From: an uncultured Coriobacteriaceae bacterium
GTDB taxonomy: Bacteria; Actinomycetota; Coriobacteriia; Coriobacteriales; Atopobiaceae
NCBI GenBank assembly: GCA_900549525.1
Contig: UWSJ01000020.1
Location: forward strand, 1-25,738
Reading direction: 5' to 3'
DNA: 25,738 nt
A program made the translations under genes and the position numbers. How positions within the stretch are numbered: position 1 is the stretch's first letter; each line of letters starts with the position of its first letter. The notes beneath the pieces are model-generated. The model saw only the letters and a program-made list of their open reading frames with translations. It was not told the DNA's origin and did not search any database. Positions 1-7,198 of this stretch are shown here, one piece after another.

Positions 1-1241
1 GAGCTCACGCAGCAGGCGATGGCGTAGTCGTCGCCGTGGTAGACGCGCATGAGGTCGTCGTTCTCGTACTGGATGGAGCTCGTGGTGATCGAGATCTTGG
101 CGCAGTAGCGCTTGAAGCCCTCGGGGAGCCTCGTGCTCCAGAGCACCGTGAGGTTGGGCTCGGGGCTGGTGCCCATGTTCTCGAGCGTGTGAAGGTAGCG
201 GAAGCTCGTCTTGGTGACGAGCGTGCGGCCGTCGACGCCCATGCCGCCGATGGACTCGGTGACCCACTGCGGGTCGCCGCTGAACAGCTGGTTGTACTCG
301 GGCGTGCGCGCAAACTTCACCATGCGGAGCTTCATGACGAGGTGGTCGATGACCTCCTGCACCTCCGACTCCGTGACGCGTCCGGCGGCGAGGTCGCGCT
401 CCGCGTAGACGTCGAGGAAGGCGGAGTTGCGGCCGATGGACATGGCGGCGCCGTTCTGCTCCTTGACGGCGGCGAGGTAGCCCATGTAGAGCCACTGCAC
501 GGCCTCCTGGAAGGTCTCGGCCGGACGGGCCAGCTCGAGGCCGTAGATGTCACCGAGCTGCTTGAGCTCGCCAAGGGAGCGAATCTGCTCGGAAAGCTCC
601 TCGCGGTGGCGGATGACGTCCTCGGTCATCGTGGCGGGCGTGCCGTTGAGCTCGCGCCTCTTCTCCTCGATGAGGGCGTCGACGCCATAGAGGGCCACGC
701 GGCGGTAGTCGCCGATGATGCGGCCGCGACCGTAGGCGTCGGGCAGGCCCGTGATGATGTGGGAGTGTCGGCAGGCGCGCATCTCGGGGGTGTAGACGTC
801 AAAGACGCCGGCGTTGTGGGTCTTGCGGCGGTTGGTGTAGAAGTCCACGACCTCCGGGTCGACCTCGTAGCCGTTCTGCTTGCAGGCGGCCATGGCCATG
901 CGGATGCCGCCGTTGACGTGCAGGGCCCGCTTGAGGGGCTTGTCGGTCTGCATGCCCACAATTTTCTCGAGGGGCTGGTCGATGTAGCCCGCGCCGTGCG
1001 CCGTAATGCCCGTGACGACCTTGGTGTCCATGTCAAGGACGCCTCCGGCCTCGCGCTCCTTGGCGAAGAGGGCCATGACCTCGTCCCAGAGCTTCGTGGT
1101 TGCCTCGGTGGGGCCGACGAGGAAGGAGTCGTCGCCCTCGTAGGGGGTGTAGTTCTTCTGGATGAAGTCACGGACGTCAATCTCGCTTGTCCAGTTGCCG
1201 GGGACAAAGCCGGCCCAAGCCTCCTGCATGAGCTCACGCAT
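1..1241 (-). CDS. pflB: Formate C-acetyltransferase (pyruvate formate-lyase), partial, C-terminus outside window
   Basis: Glycyl-radical enzyme that converts pyruvate and CoA to acetyl-CoA and formate in anaerobic cytoplasm. The minus-strand frame reads WTSEIDVRDFIQKNYTPYEG near the N-terminus and ends at the left edge with QYENDDLMR...DDYAIACCVS. The Cys-Cys pair (codons at 14-12 and 11-9, residues about 410-411) matches E. coli Cys418/Cys419, so nearly all of the visible part aligns with the N-terminal half of a roughly 760-residue enzyme. The glycyl-radical loop lies beyond the window. The start is uncertain: ATG 1241 and ATG 1229 fit the usual family N-terminus, but neither has a well-placed Shine-Dalgarno. 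The frame stays open to an ATG at 1340, and about ten codons just upstream of 1241 still look coding (GAIKPAGER). The family call is secure; the start is not. Confidence 0.93.
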   Translation of the reverse strand, partial: MRELMQEAWAGFVPGNWTSEIDVRDFIQKNYTPYEGDDSFLVGPTEATTKLWDEVMALFAKEREAGGVLDMDTKVVTGITAHGAGYIDQPLEKIVGMQTDKPLKRALHVNGGIRMAMAACKQNGYEVDPEVVDFYTNRRKTHNAGVFDVYTPEMRACRHSHIITGLPDAYGRGRIIGDYRRVALYGVDALIEEKRRELNGTPATMTEDVIRHREELSEQIRSLGELKQLGDIYGLELARPAETFQEAVQWLYMGYLAAVKEQNGAAMSIGRNSAFLDVYAERDLAAGRVTESEVQEVIDHLVMKLRMVKFARTPEYNQLFSGDPQWVTESIGGMGVDGRTLVTKTSFRYLHTLENMGTSPEPNLTVLWSTRLPEGFKRYCAKISITTSSIQYENDDLMRVYHGDDYAIACCVS

Positions 1242-1678
1242 CCTCTCGCCAGCTGGCTTGATGGCGCCTGTCGAGATGAGCTCGCACAGAGCACTCCATC
1301 CGCAAGATGTAGGGGGAGGTGAAAACCACGGATCCCGCATCCTATGGAAGTAAGCCAGGGTTTTTACTATTTCGAAAATGTTACCAGAATGCTCTCATCC
1401 ACACAGGCATGCACGATGCCGCAGGGCGGGCCCACCCTACCGTTCGCCGATGGCGAGCGGTCCTTGCCTACCGTCTGCGGCGCTATTTCATCCGCCTGTC
1501 GAACCGCCTGGCAGCCTGCCGCCGGTACCTGCCGATAACCGATCAGGATCTTGACGGATGACGAGGCGTCATCTATGCACGTACGGCGTGGCCCACGCGT
1601 CAGCGCTACCCACGCACACGCCAAACCAGGCGCGCGCCGGCCGATTCCAGTACTCGGCGCGGGAGCCCGAACGGCGAA
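1242..1678. other. Gene-free region between pflB and vapC
   Basis: No convincing protein gene on either strand; open frames here have no ribosome site and no family resemblance. It should hold the pflB promoter (minus strand), but I see no clear FNR-type box. It contains a short palindromic core TTTCGAAA near 1370-1377 and a plus-strand promoter-like element at 1551-1579, listed separately. The decamer TGCCGATAAC (1530-1539) recurs in the large palindrome near 21466. Confidence 0.5.
1551..1579 (+). promoter_or_regulatory. Promoter-like element with a palindromic 17-bp spacer
   Basis: TTGACG (1551-1556) and TATGCA (1574-1579) are separated by exactly 17 bp. That spacer is a perfect inverted repeat, GATGACG-AGG-CGTCATC. 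A palindrome filling the -35/-10 spacer is the layout of an operator for a repressor or MerR-like activator. No plus-strand gene follows before 2592, so a transcript would run antisense to vapC and vapB. Functionality is inferred from sequence only. Confidence 0.35.
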
Positions 1679-2065
1679 CTACTCGCACGTGGCGAGCAGC
1701 TTCCTGAGCTTCTTGTCGAACGTCAGGACCTTTCGCCCCGAGACCATATGCTCAGCCGCAAGGACGCAGTCCACGAAATCGAAGGAGCCGGCGCCGTACA
1801 GACCCAGAGCGCTCGCCGCGACAGCTCCCCTCGCGCAGAAGACCTCGTCGAGCAGCATACCGAGGCTCTCGGCGATCATGGAACGGCTGACCCCGTAGAC
1901 GCCGCCGAGCACGTAGACGCACTCGGCGATAACCTCGGGCGTGACTTCGGCACCAGAGCGTATGGCAGCCTCGACCTGCGAGGCCTGGTCATCAATGTCA
2001 TCGAGCAGGTAGCGGAGGACGGCGTTGGCGTCAAGGAGCACCGGCGCGTCAGGAGTTCCTGGCAT
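1679..2065 (-). CDS. vapC: PIN-domain ribonuclease toxin, VapC family
   Basis: A 128-residue PIN-domain protein, the expected size for VapC toxins, which are Mg2+-dependent RNases cutting tRNA or rRNA until bound by their antitoxin. Acidic residues expected of the active site are visible: D12 in LLDAN, E48, D96 and D99 in SFDFVD, and D117 near the C-terminus. The ATG at 2065 lies inside the end of the antitoxin gene (17-bp overlap), preceded by GGTGAG at suitable spacing, so translation is probably coupled. The RNA target cannot be told from sequence. Confidence 0.88.
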   Translation of the reverse strand: MPGTPDAPVLLDANAVLRYLLDDIDDQASQVEAAIRSGAEVTPEVIAECVYVLGGVYGVSRSMIAESLGMLLDEVFCARGAVAASALGLYGAGSFDFVDCVLAAEHMVSGRKVLTFDKKLRKLLATCE

Positions 2066-2333
2066 GCTTGCTCACCATCGCCTTCCCGAACGCCTCGGCC
2101 TCGAGCCCTCGTTTTCCCGCATCGGCGTACGAGCTCAGAAGCCCCCGCGCCCTCCCGCCTTTGACGGGCTCCCTAGGAATGGGGGCAACCATGGCCACCG
2201 GTCTGTTGTACCTCATGATCACGACTGCCTCGCCGGTGCTCTCGACCTTTGCCACGATCGAGCTCAGGGAGGCCTTCGCGGTGGCCAGCCCCACTTTCTC
2301 GGCCTGCTCGACACCACGCGCAGCTGGGGTCAT
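2049..2333 (-). CDS. Phd/YefM-type antitoxin of the VapC pair
   Basis: A 94-residue antitoxin with a Phd/YefM-like N-terminal DNA-binding part (GLATAKASLSSIVAKVE, then GEAVVIMRYNRPVAMVAPI) and a charged C-terminal tail that would neutralise the toxin. I place the start at ATG 2333, not the in-frame ATG at 2351, because GGAGG (2339-2343) lies 5 bases before 2333, whereas 2351 has no ribosome site and abuts the operator palindrome. The gene is first in a two-gene operon and overlaps vapC. Such antitoxins repress their own promoter, consistent with the inverted repeats just upstream. Confidence 0.85.
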   Translation of the reverse strand: MTPAARGVEQAEKVGLATAKASLSSIVAKVESTGEAVVIMRYNRPVAMVAPIPREPVKGGRARGLLSSYADAGKRGLEAEAFGKAMVSKHARNS

Positions 2334-2353
2334 CGGCACCTCCAAGGTCATGG

Positions 2354-2397
2354 GCTATCATCAATAATGATAGCTGAGATGACCAACTTTTTGGTCA
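2354..2397. promoter_or_regulatory. Two inverted repeats upstream of the antitoxin (probable autoregulatory operator)
   Basis: A perfect inverted repeat with arms GCTATCAT / ATGATAGC and a 5-nt spacer lies at 2354-2374. A second, arms TGACCAA / TTGGTCA with a 4-nt spacer, lies at 2380-2397. Both sit immediately upstream of the antitoxin start on the minus strand, in an AT-rich patch that should contain the promoter. Binding by the antitoxin-toxin complex is inferred from how such modules normally behave. Confidence 0.6.
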
Positions 2398-2484
2398 GAT
2401 TTTAGATGCGGGAAGCAAGCTTGTGCCCGCTCTTGCGCGCATCACAACGCCACCCTCGATCCGTCGGTCGTAAATACATAAATC

Positions 2485-2518
2485 CCTACTGGTTTAGTTG
2501 GTTAGTTGGTGCCATACT
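2485..2518 (+). promoter_or_regulatory. Putative cysK control region with imperfect palindrome
   Basis: CCTACT (2485-2490) and AGTTGG (2496-2501) form an imperfect inverted repeat (5 of 6 positions) around GGTTT in an AT-rich patch, with a possible -10 CATACT at 2513-2518. Spacing and sequence loosely resemble Rrf2-family (CymR/IscR) operators, a common control of cysteine synthesis genes. No good -35 box accompanies it, so this is a tentative call. Confidence 0.3.
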
Positions 2519-2591
2519 GTGTGCAACACAAGGTAACCCATGGCGAGCCTGGTCACAGCGCCCCGGCATCGCCACGAAAAAGGAGGCTCAC

Positions 2592-3518
2592 ATGCGCGTC
2601 GCCAACCACGTCGAGGCACTCATCGGCTCCACCCCGCTCGTCGACCTCTCCGCCCTGCTCCCCGAGGCCGCCCAGGCCGCAGGCACCCGTGTGCTCGGCA
2701 AGTACGAGGCCACCAACCCCGGCGGCTCGGTCAAGGACCGCGTCGCCCGCTACATGCTCGACGCCGCCGAGGCATCCGGCGAGCTCAAGGAGGGCGGCAC
2801 CGTCATCGAGCCCACGAGCGGCAACACCGGCGTGGGCCTCGCGATGCTCGCGGCCGCCCGCGGCTACCACATGGTCCTCACCATGCCGGAGACGATGAGC
2901 ATCGAGCGCCGCAAGCTCGCCGCCTCCTACGGCGCCGAGATCGTGCTCACCCCCGGCTCCGAGGGCATGAAGGGCGCCATCGCCAAGGCCAAGGAGCTCA
3001 ACGATTCCACGCCCAACAGCATCATCGCCGGCCAGTTCTCCAACCCCGCCAACCCGCTTGCCCACTACGAGACCACCGGCCCCGAGGTCTGGCGTGACAC
3101 CGAGGGCACCGTCGACGTCCTCGTTGCCGGCGTGGGCACCGGCGGCACCATCTCCGGCACCTCCAAGTACCTCAAGGAGCACAAGGCCAGCGTGAAGGCC
3201 GTCGCCGTGGAGCCGGCCGAGAGCCCCGTTCTCTCCGGCGGCAAGCCGGGTGCCCACAAGATCCAGGGCATCGGCGCGGGCTTCGTCCCCACCAACTACA
3301 AGGCCGAGGTCGTCGACGAGGTCCTGCCCGTCTCCAGCGCCGACGCCATCGCCACGCGCAAGGAGCTCGCCGAGAAGGCCGGCGTGCTCGTGGGCATCTC
3401 CTCCGGTGCCGCCACCTTCGCGGCCCTCGCCGTGGCCGCCCGCCCAGAGTCGGCCGGCAAGACCATCGTGGCCGTGCTTCCCGACACCGGCGAGCGCTAC
3501 CTCTCCATGGACCTGTAA
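2592..3518 (+). CDS. cysK: Cysteine synthase (O-acetylserine sulfhydrylase)
   Basis: PLP-dependent enzyme making L-cysteine from O-acetylserine and sulfide in the cytoplasm. The 308-residue product has the expected length. The PLP lysine is K48 in NPGGSVKDR; the substrate loop TSGNTG is at 75-80; GVGTGGTISG binds the PLP phosphate; GISSGA lies near the C-terminus. ATG 2592 is chosen because AGGAGG sits at 2581-2586; the same frame is open further upstream but without a ribosome site or family homology. The gene appears monocistronic, with a strong hairpin after it. No serine acetyltransferase gene is adjacent. Confidence 0.95.
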   Translation: MRVANHVEALIGSTPLVDLSALLPEAAQAAGTRVLGKYEATNPGGSVKDRVARYMLDAAEASGELKEGGTVIEPTSGNTGVGLAMLAAARGYHMVLTMPETMSIERRKLAASYGAEIVLTPGSEGMKGAIAKAKELNDSTPNSIIAGQFSNPANPLAHYETTGPEVWRDTEGTVDVLVAGVGTGGTISGTSKYLKEHKASVKAVAVEPAESPVLSGGKPGAHKIQGIGAGFVPTNYKAEVVDEVLPVSSADAIATRKELAEKAGVLVGISSGAATFAALAVAARPESAGKTIVAVLPDTGERYLSMDL

Positions 3519-3582
3519 GGTCCGTGCCCGGCAGTCACCATCCCCCTCACGCGCCAACGAGGGCTGACATACCGTAAGCTAG

Positions 3583-3614
3583 AAGCCCGGTGGGTGTGCG
3601 CCCGCCGGGCTTTT
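3583..3614 (+). terminator. Rho-independent terminator after cysK
   Basis: A GC-rich stem (AGCCCGG.GGG against CCC.CCGGGCT, one internal mismatch) with a short loop is followed by TTTT at 3611-3614, 65 bases downstream of the cysK stop and before the rRNA methyltransferase gene on the same strand. Confidence 0.8.
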
Positions 3615-3682
3615 CTATCGAAACGGGCATCCGGACCCGTCGCGTCCTGCGCGGAGGAGTCCGGACATGAAGGGCGGACGAA

Positions 3683-6115
3683 ATGGCACAAACACAGGCT
3701 GGGGACGCGCGGCGCGAGTTCTTCGCCACCTGCCCCGGGGGCTTCGAGGGGCTGCTTGCAGGCGAGCTTGCGGGCATGGGCATCTCCGGCGTGCGCCCCC
3801 TGCGCGGGCAAGTGGCCTTCGCGGGCGCGCTCTCAGACGGATACCGCGCCTGCCTATGGAGCCGCCTCGCCTCCCGCGTCGTGCTCGTGCTTGCCCACGT
3901 GGGAGCCGCCAGCTCGGACGAGCTCTACGAGGGCGTCTCCTCCCTTCCGTGGGAAGACCACCTCGCCCTCACGACCACCTTCGCCGTCGACGCGCACGGC
4001 ACCAACGACGCGCTGCGCAACACGCAGTTCGTGGCCCTGCGCGCCAAGGACGCCATCTGTGACCACCTGCAGGCGTGCCTCGGCGGACGGCCGTCAATCG
4101 ACGCGCGCCACCCCGACGTGAGCCTCGTCGTGCGCGTGCGGCAGGCCCGCGCCACGGTGGGCGTTGACCTGTCGGGCGCACCGCTGTTCCGACGCTCCAC
4201 CGCCCGTCGTGACGCGTCGGACGGCCTCGGCTCCCTGCGCCCCGACTACGCCGCCGCCCTCCTCGCCGCCGGCGCCTGGCACCGCTGCTGCCGCCGCGAC
4301 GAGCCCGCCCTGCTCGCGGTGTTTCCCGGCGCTGGCGAAGTGCTCGCCGAGGCGGCGGGCCAGGCGCTCGACCGCGCCTGCGGGCTCACGCGTACGCGCT
4401 GGGGGTTCGAGCGCTGGCTGGGACACGATACCGAGGCCTGGGACGCGCTCGTGGCCGAGGCAGGGGAGCGGGCCGAGAAGGGCGCCGCACGCACGGGGGC
4501 GCTGCGCCTCGTGGCAGCAGACTCCCGCCCTGGCGCGGAGTTCGCTGCCCGCGACGCCCTGCGCACGGCGGGGATCGAGGCCGGGGTCTCGTTCGCTTCC
4601 GACCCTCCCGGTGCGTTTCACGGCCGGCCCCGCTGCCGCGCAGGAACTGCTCGGCACGCCCGCGGACGGAGCGTCGCTCGCGACCGCGAACCTCTCCTGG
4701 CTCGAAGAGGACGCGCTCGCCCAGGAGGTCGCCGCGCTCGGCTTCGTGGCGCAGGCCACCGAAGACCTCCCGGCGAACACGCCCCTCTCGGCCTACTTCT
4801 TCGGCGACTCCCTGCCCACCATGCTGGGGCGGCCCGTCAAGGACTGGGAGAACGTGCCGCTTGGCCGCGAAGTGGTGGCGCTTGGGCTGCTCGGCAACGT
4901 GGGCGACGCCGAAGACGGGGCGGGGACAGCGGCCGCACAGGACGCCCCCGCCGCCCCGGCGGACGCCACGCCTGTCCCAGCCCCATCTGCGCACGCCAGC
5001 GTCACGCTCAAGGACGGAACGCGCGTGCCCGTGCTGGTGGCGGCCTCCGACCAGTTTGCCGCCCGTCTCGCCAAGGTGTCGAAGCTCCGGGCCAAGTGGG
5101 CCCGGCGCGAGGACGTCACCTGCTACCGGGTCTACGACGCCGACCTGCCCGACTACGCCGTCGCCATCGACCTCTACCAGGCAAGCGAGGCCTCGCGAGG
5201 TGCCGACAAGGGCGCGCGCTGGCTCGCGGTGCAGGAGTACGCCGCCCCGAGGGGGATTGACCCTGACCTCGCCCACCGGCGCCTGCTCGACGCGCTCGCC
5301 ATCGCGCCGCGCGTGCTCGACGTGCCCGCCGAAAACGTCGGGGTGCGCGTGCGTCGCCGTGCCAAGGGCGGCTCGCAGTACGCAAACGAGGGCCGCGGGG
5401 ACAGCGGGCGGCGCGGCTGGCTTGCGCTCGGACCTGGCTGCCATCTCGTCGACGAGGGCGGCCTCACGTTCGAGGTGAACTTCTCGGACTACCTCGACAC
5501 CGGCCTCTTCCTCGACCACCGCGACGTGCGCGCCGAGGTGCGCGAGATGGCCAAGGGCATGCTTGGCTCGCGCCGGTTCCTCAACCTCTTTGCCTACACG
5601 GGCACGGCCACCTGCTACGCGGCCGACGGCGGCTCGGGCTACACCACCACCGTTGACCTCTCAGCGACCTACCTCGAGTGGGCGCGGCGCAACATGGCGC
5701 GCAACGGCTTCACGGGGCCGGAGCACGAGTTCGTGCAGGCGGATGTCGTGCAGTGGGTCTCCGAGCAGCGCCACACGCGCAACCGCTGGGATCTCGTCTT
5801 CTGCGACCCGCCCACGTTCTCCAACTCCAAGCGCATGGGCAAGCGCGCCTTCGACGTCCAGCGCGACCACGCCGAGCTGCTCATCGGCGTGAGCCCTTCG
5901 TGCCTGACGAGGAGACGCTCGCGAAGGCCGGCGTGGAAATCGAGGACGTCACGGCCGGCACCATCCCCGAGGACTTCTCGAGAAACGCCAAGATCCACCA
6001 CTGCTACCTCGTGCGCCGCACGCCGCTCTCGCCCGAGGAGGAGCGACGCATCTACGGCCGCTCCGAGCGGCTGGTGTCCCCCGTACGCCCGTCCTCGACA
6101 CGAACCATCCGATAG
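3683..6115 (+). pseudogene. rlmL: Bifunctional 23S rRNA methyltransferase (RlmKL type), interrupted by a frameshift and a small deletion
   Basis: Homologous to fused RlmL/RlmK, which methylate 23S rRNA at G2445 (N2) and G2069 (N7). The N-terminal part (FFATCPGGFEGLLAGELAGM, THUMP-like) reads from ATG 3683 in frame 2. Near 4600-4625 homology shifts to frame 3 and continues through the RlmK half: NLFAYTGTATCYA (SAM site), then the catalytic CDPPTFSNSKRM. Near 5893 it returns to frame 2 (FVPDEETLAKAGVEIEDV...NAKIHHCYLVRR) and ends at 6115. At the second break roughly 16-20 codons expected between the DHAELL helix and FVPDE are missing. The N-terminal methyltransferase half also lacks recognisable motifs (see findings). 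It is either a decayed gene or one damaged by sequencing or assembly error. Its end overlaps the convergent response regulator gene by 64 bp. Confidence 0.85.
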
Positions 6116-6798
6116 CCGACTCCCACGTGCGTCTGGATATAGCGCGGGTGAGCGGGGTCGGACTCGATCTTCTTGCGCAGCGTCCCCATGAACACGCGCA
6201 GGCTCGCGATGTCACCCGCCTGGGCCTCGCCCCACACCTCGCGTAGGATGTAGCTGTGCGTAAGCACCTTGTCGACGTTTCTCGACAGCAGGCAGAGCAG
6301 CCGGTACTCGATGGGCGTGAGGTGCAGTTCGCGACCGGCGAGCGTCGCAACCCCGGCGGCGTAGTCGATGGCGAGCTCGCCATTCTCGAACGTCGATGCC
6401 TCTGGGCTCCCCTGGCGCAGGTAGGCAAGCCGACGCAGCGTCCCGCGCAGGCGGGCGAGCAACTCGCCCACGGAGAAGGGCTTGGTGAGGTAGTCGTCCG
6501 CCTCGGCGTCAAGCGCGCCGATCTTGTCGGAGTCCTCCGTGCGGGCGCTCACCACGATGATGGGCGTCTGCGTCCAACTCCGGACGTTGCGCACCACCTC
6601 GATGCCATCGATGTCGGGCAGCCCCAGGTCGAGCAGAATCACGTCGGGCGCGTTGGTGGCGGCGCTTGCGATGGCAGCCCGGCCCGTGGCGGCCACGATG
6701 TGCCGGTAGCCATGCGCCTCGAGCGCCGTAACGATGAGGTTGCGGACGGCGGCATCGTCCTCCACCACGAGAATCGTCGGTTTGTTGGACGCCGCCAT
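6052..6798 (-). CDS. kdpE: KdpE-type response regulator (OmpR family)
   Basis: A 248-residue two-component regulator. The receiver domain (about 8-120) has acidic residues E13, D14 and D15, phospho-acceptor D57 in LLDLGLPDIDG, S84 and K106. A winged-helix DNA-binding domain (about 145-235) has LTPIEYRLLCLLSRN and VGYRMV, as in KdpE. ATG 6798 is preceded by AGGAGG at 7-base spacing; the open frame extends upstream but encodes a different protein in another frame there. It lies 11 bp after the small membrane protein gene, with its ribosome site overlapping that gene's stop codon, so the two are coupled. The partner kinase is probably the KdpD-like gene at 9408 on the opposite strand. With no kdpFABC nearby, the adjacent kup genes are the obvious candidate targets. 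Confidence 0.92.
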   Translation of the reverse strand: MAASNKPTILVVEDDAAVRNLIVTALEAHGYRHIVAATGRAAIASAATNAPDVILLDLGLPDIDGIEVVRNVRSWTQTPIIVVSARTEDSDKIGALDAEADDYLTKPFSVGELLARLRGTLRRLAYLRQGSPEASTFENGELAIDYAAGVATLAGRELHLTPIEYRLLCLLSRNVDKVLTHSYILREVWGEAQAGDIASLRVFMGTLRKKIESDPAHPRYIQTHVGVGYRMVRVEDGRTGDTSRSERP

Positions 6799-6809
6799 AG
6801 GACTTCCTC

Positions 6810-7007
6810 CTAGCCTCGCCTGAGCGCGAGTAGAGCCACGCACAGGACGATGACCGCAATGACGACGAACAGGATAGCGCGTCCCACGCGGGGACTCAGG
6901 AAGAACTCGTCCTCGCCGCGTTCGTAGCCGTCGTCCGACCAACCCCCAGGAAGCCGAGGGGCACCGGAGACAATCCTCCTGAGCGGCGTCTGATCCGTCG
7001 GTCTCAT
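6810..7007 (-). CDS. Small single-helix membrane protein preceding kdpE, unknown function
   Basis: A 65-residue product I do not recognise. A polar N-terminal 40 residues, rich in Arg, Gly and acidic residues, is followed by one strongly hydrophobic helix (about 44-62, AILFVVIAVIVLCVALLAL) and a short RRG tail. That predicts an inner-membrane protein with a cytoplasmic Arg-rich end. ATG 7007 has GGAGGT 5 bases upstream. Its stop overlaps the ribosome site of the response regulator gene, so the pair forms a coupled operon. It is not KdpF-like in sequence and is twice as long. A role as a modulator of the kinase or of Kup is a guess from position. Confidence 0.72.
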   Translation of the reverse strand: MRPTDQTPLRRIVSGAPRLPGGWSDDGYERGEDEFFLSPRVGRAILFVVIAVIVLCVALLALRRG

Positions 7008-7094
7008 GTCGCACCTCCATACAAGCCTCTCCACCAGCCACGGCCCATCATTGCCGCCCGCGGCTAAAGCCCCGATGAAAGTCATGGTCCCGTC

Positions 7095-7170
7095 ATAAAG
7101 AAGGGATAAAGGTTGGCGCGAAATAAAGAGGGGATAACTACCATATCGCTCGTAACTAAAGAGGGCATGA
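7095..7170. promoter_or_regulatory. Three direct repeats with 11-bp internal period: probable response-regulator binding sites
   Basis: TAAAGAAGGGATAA (7096-7109), TAAAGAGGGGATAA (7124-7137) and TAAAGAGGGCATGA (7157-7170) lie between the divergent kdpE operon and kup. In the first two an ATAA tetramer recurs 11 bp apart, and the third shows a degenerate version. Half-sites 11 bp apart are the hallmark of OmpR/PhoB/KdpE-family binding. I infer that the adjacent regulator binds here and controls both divergent units. Confidence 0.6.
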
Positions 7171-7198
7171 AGGTGGTGCCCCAGCTGGGCGCCACTAC

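Noticed and set aside
36..1322. An open frame of 428 codons on the plus strand opposite pflB
   Set aside because: The minus strand encodes pyruvate formate-lyase through the whole stretch; the plus frame has no ribosome site or homology.
2334..2351. Antitoxin start at ATG 2351
   Set aside because: It directly abuts the operator palindrome and has no ribosome site; ATG 2333 has GGAGG at the right distance.
6799..7041. N-terminal extension of the response regulator to an upstream ATG
   Set aside because: ATG 6798 has an ideal AGGAGG, and the upstream segment encodes the small membrane protein in another frame.
7081..7198. A cyclic-di-AMP (ydaO-type) riboswitch in front of kup
   Set aside because: Such riboswitches often precede actinobacterial K+ transporter genes, but the leader is short and lacks their conserved core; direct repeats for a protein regulator explain it better.
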